NCBI GenBank assembly: GCA_017853785.1
Contig: JAFMIX010000082.1
Location: 1-8,544 of the forward strand
DNA: 8,544 nucleotides
Source of the DNA: Verrucomicrobiales bacterium
Lineage (GTDB): Bacteria > Verrucomicrobiota > Verrucomicrobiia > Limisphaerales > JAFMIX01
Direction of reading: 5' to 3'
In this document: one piece after another, positions 1 to 6,336 of the stretch
Position numbering within the stretch: position 1 is the stretch's first letter
How the letters are laid out: every line of letters starts with the position of its first letter
The notes under the pieces: generated by a model
Databases searched by the model: none
What the model was told of the DNA's origin: nothing
Seen by the model: the letters and a program-made list of their open reading frames with translations, nothing else
Translations under genes and position numbers: made by a program

Positions 1-556
<556 letters not shown>

Positions 557-566
557 AATTCACTTT

Positions 567-586
567 TTTAACGCAAAGGCTCAAAG
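567..586 (+). repeat. Left terminal inverted repeat of the cassette
   Basis: TTTAACGCAAAGGCTCAAAG, matching the inverted copy at 1003-1022 at 19 of 20 positions. It contains the CGCAAAGG core. Confidence 0.75.
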
Positions 587-587
587 G

Positions 588-602
588 TTAAAAGGCGCAA
601 AG
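588..602 (+). repeat. Subterminal extra copy of the repeat unit
   Basis: TTAAAAGGCGCAAAG is a shortened direct repeat of the adjacent left terminal repeat: TTAA, then a missing CGC, then AAGGCGCAAAG. It lies just past the stop codon side of the interrupted gene. The left end therefore has two repeat units and the right end one. Confidence 0.55.
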
Positions 603-605
603 TTT

Positions 606-986
606 TTACAGACCATTCACCATGCAGTGAATTCCGTTTTTCACATAACGCTCACCCAAATTGATGACCAGACCAAGTTTCAGGCGGGTCAACCTCAGAT
701 AGGTGAGCATCTGCGCCTCGAAAATTGGATTCCAGTCCGTCACCGCTTTGTTATCCGCCAATACCAGTCCATTCACTTTCAAGTCGAGCCGCAACGGACT
801 GGCAAGCTGCTTGCCTTTATAATTGATGGGCACTTGCAACTACCGCTCGACTTTCAATCCACGCCGAGTCAATTTCTCGACCAGCGCTTCTTCGTAAACC
901 CTTTCGAGCAACCCCGGCCCACCCAGCTCGCGATGCACCTCAATCGCGGCGTCCACGATGACCTTACTGATTTCGTTCTCAGTCAT
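606..986 (-). pseudogene. GxxExxY / PDDEXK_3 nuclease-like protein gene, split by an in-frame TAG
   Basis: Reading from the ATG at 984-986 gives a full-length family member (126 residues plus stop; the family is about 120-130) except that codon 49 is TAG (840-842). The first part, MTENEISKVIVDAAIEVHRE onward, holds the name-giving motif G25-L-L-E28-R-V-Y31. The part after the stop continues in the same frame with QVPINYKGK, Asp68 in RLDLKV, a D78-N-K80 where the family usually has ExK, the AQMLTYLRLTRLKLGLVIN block, and the typical ending GIHCMVNGL. The family (TIGR04256, Pfam PDDEXK_3) is assigned to the PD-(D/E)xK nuclease fold; its biological role is not firmly known. The expected residue at codon 49 is Gln, so one CAG-to-TAG change explains the break. 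The next codon, TTG (837-839), could restart translation and give a 77-residue C-terminal piece. Either a recent nonsense mutation or a sequence error is possible. Confidence 0.85.
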
Positions 987-1002
987 CCTCGCGTCTTCAG
1001 GT

Positions 1003-1022
1003 CTTTGCGCCTTTGCGTTAAA
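1003..1022 (-). repeat. Right terminal inverted repeat of the cassette
   Basis: Read on the minus strand it is TTTAACGCAAAGGCGCAAAG, pairing with 567-586. It starts two bases after the pgk stop codon, so a pgk-tpiA transcript could fold the two ends into a long stem enclosing the inserted gene. Confidence 0.75.
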
Positions 1023-1023
1023 T

Positions 1024-2280
1024 TTATTTGTCGCTTAACGCCGCCACGCCGGGCAGCTCCGCACCTTCGAGGAATTCCAAGCTCGCGCCGCCCCCGGTGC
1101 TCATGAACGTTACCTTGCTGCCGAGGCCGGCTTTGTTGATGGCCTTCACGCTGTCGCCGCCGCCGATGATGCTGACGGCGCCGTTTTTCTGCGTGGCATC
1201 CACCACGGCCTGCGCGACGGCGTTCGTGCCGGTGGCGAAACGCTTGTCCTCGAAAATGCCCATCGGGCCGTTCCACAACACGGTTTTCGCGGTGGAAATC
1301 GCCTTCGCAAAGAGCGCTGCCGAAGCCGGGCCGATATCCACGCCCTCTTCGCTGTCGGTAATGTTTGGCTCGGCGTTGGTGCGCGGGTTGTTGAGATCGA
1401 TGATCTTCTTGCCCTTCTTGTTCAGCTTGTCGGTCACGACGGGCGTGGCGACGGTGTTGTCGATGGGCAGGAGGAATTGCACGCCGCGCTGCTTGGCTTT
1501 GGCGAGGGCGGCCAAGGCGAGGTCGGTCTTGTCCGGCTCGACGAGGGATTGGCCGACCTTGAAACCTTGCGCGAGTTTGAAGGTGTACGCCATCGCGCCG
1601 CCGATGATGATGGTGTCGGCTTTTTCGAGCAGGCGGTCAATGACCTTGATCTTGTCGGAAACTTTTGCGCCGCCGAGGATGACCACAAAGGGCCGCGGGG
1701 CTTTGTCCAGTTCGTCGCCGAGGAATTTTAATTCGCGTTCCATCAACAAACCGGCCGCGCACTGGCCGCCGCGAGCGGCGACGAGGCGCGCCACGCCTTC
1801 GGTCGAAGCATGCGCCCGGTGCGCTGCGCCAAACGCGTCGTTGACGTAAAGCTCGGCGACCTTGGCCAGCTTTGCGGCGAAGGCGGGATCGTTCTTTTCT
1901 TCCTCGTTGTAGTAACGGACGTTTTCCAGCAGCAGGACGTCGCCGTTTTGGAGCGCGCCGGCGGTCTGCTCGACTTTTTCGCCGATGCAGTCATCCACGA
2001 ACGCGACCGGGCGGCCGAGCAGGTCGGCGAGGCGTGCCGCGACGGGACGGAGGGACATGGTCGCTTCGCGTTGGCCCTTGGGACGGCCGAGGTGCGCGGT
2101 GAGGATGGTCTTGGCGCCGCGTTCGATGAGGAGGCGCAGGGTGGGGAGGGTTTCTTTGATGCGCGTCTCGTCGGTGATGACCATCTGCCCATCCTTTTCT
2201 TCGAGGGGCACGTTGAAATCCACGCGCACGAATACGCGCTTACCGGTTACGTTCAGGTCCTTGAGATTTAATTTAGCCAT
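1024..2280 (-). CDS. pgk: Phosphoglycerate kinase
   Basis: Cytoplasmic glycolytic kinase transferring phosphate from 1,3-bisphosphoglycerate to ADP. 418 residues, slightly longer than the roughly 390-400 usual for bacteria, with both lobes intact. The N-terminal substrate lobe shows RVDFNVP (residues 19-25, Asp21), Arg40, HLGRPKG (63-69), Arg122 in ENVRYY, and the NDAFGAAHRAHAS block (147-159). The C-terminal nucleotide lobe shows GGAKVSDK (203-210), WNGPMGIFE (336-344), GGGDSVKA (373-380) and STGGGASLEFLEG (394-406). The start at 2278-2280 gives the normal MAKLNLKDLNVTGKRVFVRVDFN opening. No Shine-Dalgarno sequence is seen, but a good promoter lies just upstream. It stops with TAA at 1024-1026, directly against the inverted repeat of the cassette. 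It is the first gene of the operon leading to tpiA. Confidence 0.98.
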   Translation of the reverse strand: MAKLNLKDLNVTGKRVFVRVDFNVPLEEKDGQMVITDETRIKETLPTLRLLIERGAKTILTAHLGRPKGQREATMSLRPVAARLADLLGRPVAFVDDCIGEKVEQTAGALQNGDVLLLENVRYYNEEEKNDPAFAAKLAKVAELYVNDAFGAAHRAHASTEGVARLVAARGGQCAAGLLMERELKFLGDELDKAPRPFVVILGGAKVSDKIKVIDRLLEKADTIIIGGAMAYTFKLAQGFKVGQSLVEPDKTDLALAALAKAKQRGVQFLLPIDNTVATPVVTDKLNKKGKKIIDLNNPRTNAEPNITDSEEGVDIGPASAALFAKAISTAKTVLWNGPMGIFEDKRFATGTNAVAQAVVDATQKNGAVSIIGGGDSVKAINKAGLGSKVTFMSTGGGASLEFLEGAELPGVAALSDK

Positions 2281-2295
2281 AAAAATCGAAGCGTT

Positions 2296-2323
2296 AGGAT
2301 AGCCACGAACCGCAGTGAGTCAA
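2296..2323 (-). promoter_or_regulatory. Predicted sigma-70-type promoter of pgk
   Basis: On the minus strand TTGACT (2318-2323), a 16-base spacer, and TATCCT (2296-2301). The expected transcript start is near 2289, giving a leader of only about 9 nt. Confidence 0.5.
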
Positions 2324-2381
2324 AACGAAATCCCGGTACAAAATTGCCGTCCAAGGGAAGAAACCTATAGTAAAACGGGGG

Positions 2382-2867
2382 TCAATCGCGGAAATTCACG
2401 AACTGCAGCGCCGCCGGAAAATCCTTTGCCTGCACGGCGCCAATGACGGCTTGAAGCTCGTCGCGGCTCTTGCCGTTCACGCGCACCTTGTCGCCCTCAA
2501 TGGCGTTGGTGACCTTGAATTTGCCATCGCGGATGAAGCCGGTGATCTCTTTGGCGACCTTCTGGTCAAGCCCGTTCTTGAGCTTGATGCTCTGGCGCGC
2601 GTGGCCGAGCGGCGAGATGTCGGGGGTGCATTGCTCCACGCTTTTGAGGCTGATGCCGCGCTTGGCGAGCTTGGCCACGACGATTTCGGCGAGGGTGCGA
2701 ATGCGGAATTCATTCTCGGCGGAGATTTTGATCTCGTTTTTCTCGAGCAGGATTTCGGCCTTGCTGCCTTTGAAGTCGAACCGCGTGGCGAGTTCCTTCT
2801 TGGCCTGCTGCACGGCGTTCTCCACTTCCATCGAATTGATCTGCGAAACAATGTCAAAGCTTGGCAT
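2382..2867 (-). CDS. yajQ: YajQ-family nucleotide-binding protein
   Basis: 161 residues, matching the family's usual 160-165. YajQ proteins are small cytoplasmic two-domain proteins; members have been reported to bind nucleotides, including cyclic di-GMP, and to act as effectors in some pathogens, but the role in this lineage is unknown. Landmarks are the start MPSFDIVSQINSMEVENAVQ, RFDFKG (29-34), the FRIRTLAEIVVAKLAKRG helix (54-71), DKVRVNGKSRDELQAVI (126-142) and the terminal FVNFRD. The ATG at 2865-2867 is chosen because the family begins at MPSFDIV; a longer reading from 2966 adds 33 residues unlike the family and overlaps the upstream gene. It lies 52 bp after the membrane glycosyltransferase gene on the same strand. 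A possible promoter lies in that gap, so it may be expressed separately. Confidence 0.95.
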   Translation of the reverse strand: MPSFDIVSQINSMEVENAVQQAKKELATRFDFKGSKAEILLEKNEIKISAENEFRIRTLAEIVVAKLAKRGISLKSVEQCTPDISPLGHARQSIKLKNGLDQKVAKEITGFIRDGKFKVTNAIEGDKVRVNGKSRDELQAVIGAVQAKDFPAALQFVNFRD

Positions 2868-2873
2868 GGGCGC

Positions 2874-2901
2874 AGCATACGCAAGCCGCGCCAAATGAAA
2901 A
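2874..2901 (-). promoter_or_regulatory. Possible promoter of yajQ
   Basis: On the minus strand TTTTCA (2896-2901), 16 bases, TATGCT (2874-2879), followed by only six bases before the ATG. If used, transcription would begin at or beside the start codon. Both hexamers match consensus at 4 of 6 positions, so support is modest. Confidence 0.3.
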
Positions 2902-2919
2902 CGCGAAATTCTCCGGCGC

Positions 2920-5154
2920 TCACCGCCCGAGCCGCAGCCGGGCAAGGCAGCCGCCAGCGGCGTCAAGCAGCCGGATTTCGATGCCCTTGGCGTTGAGCAG
3001 ATCGGGCGTGGGCGTGAATTCCAGCGTGAGCCGCGCGGGCTGCGTGATGTTCGCCGGGCCGGTGGCGGTGGTGGTCGGGCCGGCGGCTTCGCCGGTCAGG
3101 GCGATGGGCGTCAGTTGCCAGGATTGAGCCGCATCTAGCGGCAGGGTTAGCACCGGTTGATGCGTGCCATCGAAGCGTGCGAGCACGACAGCGGCTATCG
3201 GGCGGGGCAGAGCTTCGAGGGTGAGTTGAAGTTGCAGCCGCCCCTCGCTGCTGGCGCGCGCGAGGTAGGCGATGGAAAAGGGCGCGACCCGCCGCCCGCG
3301 CTGCACCCAAAGCTCGTAGTCATCCACGCGGAACACGGGCGCGAAATGCTGAGTGATGCAGTTGTAGATCGGGGATTCCTTAGGCGACTGGCCTTGAAGT
3401 TCCAGCAGATTCATATGGCCGTAATTGAGAACCACCACGGATTTCGGCTCGGCCAAAATTTCCCGGGCGATGGCGGATTCCTGTTCTCCCGGGGCTGCGG
3501 TGGGCGCGTAAATCCGGCGGTGCCCCGTCCAGACATTCAGGCTCAACGTCTCGGTAAAACCGTAGACCGAACCCGCGTGCAGCCGCAGGTTTTGGTGGAG
3601 GATTCGGAAGTCGCTGGTGTAATCGTGCCGCAACCGCAGTCGCGCCGCACCGGGCAGTCCGAGCGGTTCGTTGGCGGTGAAGCGTTCGTAGCCGTTGCTG
3701 CCGATGGGCCAGAGCGCCGCGATGGCCGCGATAGTCAAAACAAAAGCCGCTGCCGGTCGAACGCCGCGCCGCGCCGCCAAGTCCAGCCGTTCCATCCAAA
3801 GCAAAACCGCTTCATGCCACCCCGCCACGAACAGCGGCACCCACAGGAACGACCCCCAACCAATCTGGCTACCCGCCACCGGATATGCCTGAAGCGTCTG
3901 CCAGATGAAAACCCACGCGAGCCACAGTCGGGCGCGATCTGCCGGAGTCGGAGCGGTCCGCAGCGGCACCGCCATGAGCCACGCCAGCGACGGGCCGTAG
4001 AAGAAACAGAATTCCTGGAGCGCGGTCGGTTCGGAGGTCAACTTGGAGATGGTCGCCAGGAACCATCCGCCCGCGACGATCCGCAACAGCGCGAGGGTGG
4101 GAATCAGTCCGGGAAGGTTGCGGCGGAAATAATACACGCCCGCCACCGCCGCCATCACCAAGGCGAGTGCACCGGCGCCGCCGGGCCAGGCTAGCGGCAC
4201 CATGTTCGCCTGGGCAAAGCGTTGCGGCACGCCGACCGTGCCTTCCCACAAGGCCGACCAACGCGTGCCGTTGGCCGAAGCGGCGATGAAGATTATTACC
4301 GCGATGACAGTCGCGCCGCTGATGGCGAGTCCCCACGAGCGGAGGCCGTGTTCCGGTTGCCGCGCTTCGTAGAGCGCGCCCCCCAGCGCGAGCGCGCCGC
4401 AGGCGAAGACGAGGGTGTAAGTCGTCACCCACGGATGCGGCCATTGCGGGCGCATCAGCAGATACGGCCCCAGCACGCAGGCCAGTCCCGCCAACAATGC
4501 GGCTGACCGCGCGCGGGCGGACTTGCGGGAGTTGATCGCCAGCCAGGTGCCGACGGACATCAGGAAGAACGCGCCGACATTGATCTTGGTCAGCAGCATG
4601 GCGGCGGCGAGCGTGGCGGTGATGCCGGCGAACCACAGGGGCCGCGTTCGCGTGCGGACGGACGCTCCCAGGACCGCCCCCAAAGCCGCCGCCGGCATGA
4701 GCAAGGTGCTGGGATGCATCGGGTCTTTGATCACCGTGATGAGGCTCACGAAGGTCAACGTCGCTGCCGCCAGCCCGGCGCCGATGCTGCGGGTTTGCCG
4801 CCAACTGAACCAGCCGCACAACATCACCGTGCCGCACCACGAGAGCAGCGTGAGCAGGCGGCCCGTGTCGTGATTCAAGTCCAGCCCGGCCAATTGCAGG
4901 AAGTGATACGCGACGAAATATCCCGGCTGATAGAGCGTCTTCAGGGTGTCGTAAAGGCCGCCGTGCGCGGCGTATTCGCGCAAGCTCCAGAGGAAATGGC
5001 CTTCATCGTCGTAGCCCATGAACTGCGTGAAGATGCGCCAGTAGCCGACGATGAAAAGCCCGACCCCCAGCAGGCCGAAGGCCAGCAGGGCCACGCGGGT
5101 GCTGGAGTTCGTTTCAGCGCCGGGGAGTTGCGGGGATGGCGGATTGGTGGGCAC
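2920..5154 (-). CDS. Probable GT-C (family 39-like) membrane glycosyltransferase
   Basis: 744 residues. A cytoplasmic tail (1-20) is followed by a first membrane helix (about 21-38) and then FMGYDDEGHFLWSL, with Asp49-Asp50-Glu51 in the first periplasmic loop, where GT-C enzymes of the PMT/ArnT type carry their catalytic acid. About a dozen hydrophobic segments follow up to about residue 485. A second loop has KDPMHPS (143-149), also in the style of this fold. Residues 500-620 form a soluble part and 625-744 a probably beta-rich tail after a Thr/Ala/Pro linker near 690-703. Such enzymes transfer sugars from polyprenyl-phosphate donors on the periplasmic face; donor and acceptor cannot be read here. 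The start is GTG (5152-5154), the first available codon after an in-frame TAA at 5164-5166; the first ATG (codon 46) would delete the first helix. It is divergent from the small membrane protein pair. The fold assignment is fairly sure, the reaction is not. Confidence 0.75.
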   Translation of the reverse strand: MPTNPPSPQLPGAETNSSTRVALLAFGLLGVGLFIVGYWRIFTQFMGYDDEGHFLWSLREYAAHGGLYDTLKTLYQPGYFVAYHFLQLAGLDLNHDTGRLLTLLSWCGTVMLCGWFSWRQTRSIGAGLAAATLTFVSLITVIKDPMHPSTLLMPAAALGAVLGASVRTRTRPLWFAGITATLAAAMLLTKINVGAFFLMSVGTWLAINSRKSARARSAALLAGLACVLGPYLLMRPQWPHPWVTTYTLVFACGALALGGALYEARQPEHGLRSWGLAISGATVIAVIIFIAASANGTRWSALWEGTVGVPQRFAQANMVPLAWPGGAGALALVMAAVAGVYYFRRNLPGLIPTLALLRIVAGGWFLATISKLTSEPTALQEFCFFYGPSLAWLMAVPLRTAPTPADRARLWLAWVFIWQTLQAYPVAGSQIGWGSFLWVPLFVAGWHEAVLLWMERLDLAARRGVRPAAAFVLTIAAIAALWPIGSNGYERFTANEPLGLPGAARLRLRHDYTSDFRILHQNLRLHAGSVYGFTETLSLNVWTGHRRIYAPTAAPGEQESAIAREILAEPKSVVVLNYGHMNLLELQGQSPKESPIYNCITQHFAPVFRVDDYELWVQRGRRVAPFSIAYLARASSEGRLQLQLTLEALPRPIAAVVLARFDGTHQPVLTLPLDAAQSWQLTPIALTGEAAGPTTTATGPANITQPARLTLEFTPTPDLLNAKGIEIRLLDAAGGCLARLRLGR

Positions 5155-5235
5155 CGCGAACGCTTAACAAATCTGCGGTGGCGCGGCGATTTCTTTCTGT
5201 GGTGTAGTGCCTCGAACCGACTGCCAAAAACCCGT

Positions 5236-5263
5236 TGGACAAGGCGATTGAACCCGATATAGT
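5236..5263 (+). promoter_or_regulatory. Predicted promoter of the small membrane protein pair
   Basis: TGGACA (5236-5241), 16-base spacer, TATAGT (5258-5263). Each hexamer matches the sigma-70 consensus at 5 of 6 positions. The -10 box ends 12 bases before the ATG at 5276, so the leader would be only about 5-6 nt and no Shine-Dalgarno sequence is seen. Confidence 0.5.
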
Positions 5264-5275
5264 GCCTGCCGAATT

Positions 5276-5554
5276 ATGCAAAAAGACCCTGTCATAGCTT
5301 TTCTGGCCGGCGCGTTGTGTCTCGCGGCGCTCGGCGTTTTTCTCCTTTCGATGGTTTGTGAAATGCGCTTCCGGCAACTGCGCAAGCTTCAACCGAAGCT
5401 GGTCAACATCCAACACACCCAGAACGTCATCAACAATCTGGCCAATGAAGTGATGGAATACAGCAAGCATAACCCGGCGGTCGATCCCATCCTCCAACAG
5501 GTCGGGCTAAAACCCGGCAAAGCCGCTCCCGCCCCCAAACCCGCCGGAAAATAA
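5276..5554 (+). CDS. Small one-helix membrane protein of unknown function, first of a tandem pair
   Basis: 92 residues, family not recognised. Residues 1-4 are followed by a hydrophobic helix (about 6-28, IAFLAGALCLAALGVFLLSM). Then comes a basic stretch (RFRQLRKLQPK, 31-41), a probably helical soluble segment (42-65), the motif NPAVDPILQQVGLKP (66-80) and a flexible tail rich in Ala, Pro and Lys. The tail would most likely face the periplasm or cytoplasm as a single-pass anchor; topology cannot be fixed. The gene ends seven bases before the next one, which has the same architecture and motif, so the pair is probably a tandem duplication translated from one mRNA. The ATG is preceded by a good promoter and is the first start in frame. 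Real-gene confidence is good because of the duplication, the promoter and the lack of overlap. Confidence 0.75.
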   Translation: MQKDPVIAFLAGALCLAALGVFLLSMVCEMRFRQLRKLQPKLVNIQHTQNVINNLANEVMEYSKHNPAVDPILQQVGLKPGKAAPAPKPAGK

Positions 5555-5561
5555 TTTAACC

Positions 5562-5873
5562 ATGAATCTCTCCGACAATTCTCCGAACTTCCGGTTGTTG
5601 CTGCTCGCGGTGCTCGCTTCGCTGCTGCTGATGTGCGGCGGCTTGGGGCTTTTTTTCCTGCATCAGTCGTCCATCATGAAGGGTCAGGTGGCGCAGGGTC
5701 GGGCGTTGGTCAAAGATTACGAAGCCAATGGCGCGGCCAAAGTCGCCTGGTTCACCACGAATCTGCAGACCTTTGCGCGCAACTATCCGGACATCAATCC
5801 CATCCTCGCGAAGTATGGGTTGACGCCCGCCGCCGCCGCGCCCGGCGCCATCGCTCCCGCGCCGAAGAAGTGA
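5562..5873 (+). CDS. Small one-helix membrane protein of unknown function, second of a tandem pair
   Basis: 103 residues, family not recognised. A short polar N-terminus is followed by a membrane helix (about 11-33, LLLLAVLASLLLMCGGLGLF), a soluble mainly helical segment (40-74), the motif YPDINPILAKYGLTP (75-89) and an Ala/Pro tail ending in PKK. The motif aligns without gaps to the one in the preceding gene, sharing both prolines of P-x3-P, the ILs, the GL pair and the final Pro. The start ATG is seven bases after the upstream stop and lacks a Shine-Dalgarno sequence, so translation is probably coupled. It ends six bases before the convergent LABN gene, leaving no room for a terminator between them. 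Confidence 0.75.
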   Translation: MNLSDNSPNFRLLLLAVLASLLLMCGGLGLFFLHQSSIMKGQVAQGRALVKDYEANGAAKVAWFTTNLQTFARNYPDINPILAKYGLTPAAAAPGAIAPAPKK

Positions 5874-5879
5874 GGTGGG

Positions 5880-6284
5880 TCAGGTTTCCGGCGGGGGCAG
5901 TTTCGCGCCGCACGCGGAGCAAAAGTTGGACTTCGGTGGGCAGGAGCATTCACAGGCGGGGCAGTCTTGGTGCGCGTTTTTGTGGCGCCGGTGGATGATG
6001 ATGTTCCGCAGGTAGGGAATCCACGGGAACAGGTAGGCGTAGATGAATACCGAGTCCTTCTGGCTGATGGAATAGCACAGCAGCATCAGCGAGCCGGTGA
6101 GGCTCAACCACCAGAAAATCTGCGGCACCACCACTTGTTTCTTCTTCTCGGTGGCATACCACTGCACAAAAAAGCGGGAGAAGAAAATCCCGTTGCCGAG
6201 CCAGCCGACGACTTTCCAGAAGTGCCATTCGATCCACAGAAACCTGCCGTTGGTGAATCCTTGCTGCCAGTTGAAGTCGCTCAT
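5880..6284 (-). CDS. LABN-domain membrane protein with C-terminal zinc ribbon
   Basis: 134 residues from the ATG at 6282-6284. Residues about 22-97 are a lipid-A-disaccharide synthase N-terminal (LABN, Pfam LAB_N) domain: WKVVGWLGNGIFFSRFFVQW (23-42), the basic loop EKKKQVVVPQIFWWLS (46-61), the second helix SLTGSLMLLCYSI, and FPWIPYLRNIII (86-97). These form about three membrane helices. Stand-alone LABN proteins occur beside polyprenyl-phosphate glycosyltransferases and their function is not settled. After a basic linker (HRRHKN) the C-terminus carries six cysteines: CPAC (108-111), C113, C115 and CSAC (122-125) before GAKLP, a zinc-ribbon pattern that would lie in the cytoplasm or at the membrane surface. 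That addition is unusual for the family as I know it. It lies 52 bp downstream of the mscS-like gene on the same strand. A TTG start at 6320 is possible but less likely. Confidence 0.85.
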   Translation of the reverse strand: MSDFNWQQGFTNGRFLWIEWHFWKVVGWLGNGIFFSRFFVQWYATEKKKQVVVPQIFWWLSLTGSLMLLCYSISQKDSVFIYAYLFPWIPYLRNIIIHRRHKNAHQDCPACECSCPPKSNFCSACGAKLPPPET

Positions 6285-6291
6285 GCCACCG

Positions 6292-6320
6292 ATTAATCCG
6301 CAGTTGCCGCGTGCTGACAA
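6292..6320 (-). promoter_or_regulatory. Possible promoter of the LABN gene
   Basis: On the minus strand TTGTCA (6315-6320), 17 bases, ATTAAT (6292-6297), then seven bases to the ATG. If used, the message would be essentially leaderless. Matches are 5 of 6 and 4 of 6; read-through from the channel gene is an equally good alternative. Confidence 0.3.
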
Positions 6321-6336
6321 ACCAAAACGCCGCCGG

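Larger units (their letters stand above)
567..1022 (-). mobile_element. 456-bp cassette bounded by 20-bp inverted repeats, carrying an interrupted GxxExxY nuclease-like gene
   Basis: Seen directly: the outer 20 bases at each end are inverted copies differing at one position (left TTTAACGCAAAGGCTCAAAG; right, read on the minus strand, TTTAACGCAAAGGCGCAAAG). Between them lies one gene oriented like pgk and tpiA. The right repeat ends two bases from the pgk stop codon and the left repeat ends 10 bases before the tpiA start, so the cassette fills the operon gap almost exactly. Hand counts give about 40% GC at 601-660 and 47% at 721-780, against 65% at 1081-1140 in pgk, which fits a foreign origin. 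TTAA flanks the ACGCAAAG core at both ends; because TTAA is a palindrome it could be part of the repeat or a duplicated target. No transposase is encoded, so mobility is inferred and any movement would be in trans or by the encoded nuclease-like protein. Confidence 0.6.

Noticed and set aside
840..842. TAG as a recoded sense codon
   Set aside because: The MscS gene ends at TAG at the expected family length, so TAG acts as a stop here; a point mutation or sequence error is simpler.
1028..1849. Long plus-strand open frame opposite pgk
   Set aside because: Lies wholly antisense to a clear phosphoglycerate kinase and shows no recognisable domain.
2868..2966. N-terminal extension of YajQ from an upstream start at 2966
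   Set aside because: The added 33 residues do not resemble the family, the true family start MPSFDIV is at 2867, and the extension overlaps the end of the glycosyltransferase gene.
3157..4194. Long plus-strand open frame of 345 codons opposite the glycosyltransferase
   Set aside because: Composition is rich in Arg, Gln, Gly and His with no hydrophobic pattern or family, as expected of antisense to a GC-rich gene.
5155..5275. Promoter for the divergent glycosyltransferase gene
   Set aside because: A TTGGCA is present on the minus strand but only a poor -10 candidate (TACACC, 15-base spacer) follows, so no site is called.
5871..5882. Bidirectional terminator between the convergent genes
   Set aside because: Only six bases separate the stop codons and no hairpin with a T-run is visible.
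6285..6320. TTG start of the LABN protein at 6320
   Set aside because: Adds 12 residues not typical of the family across a possible promoter; the ATG at 6284 fits better, though this is not certain.
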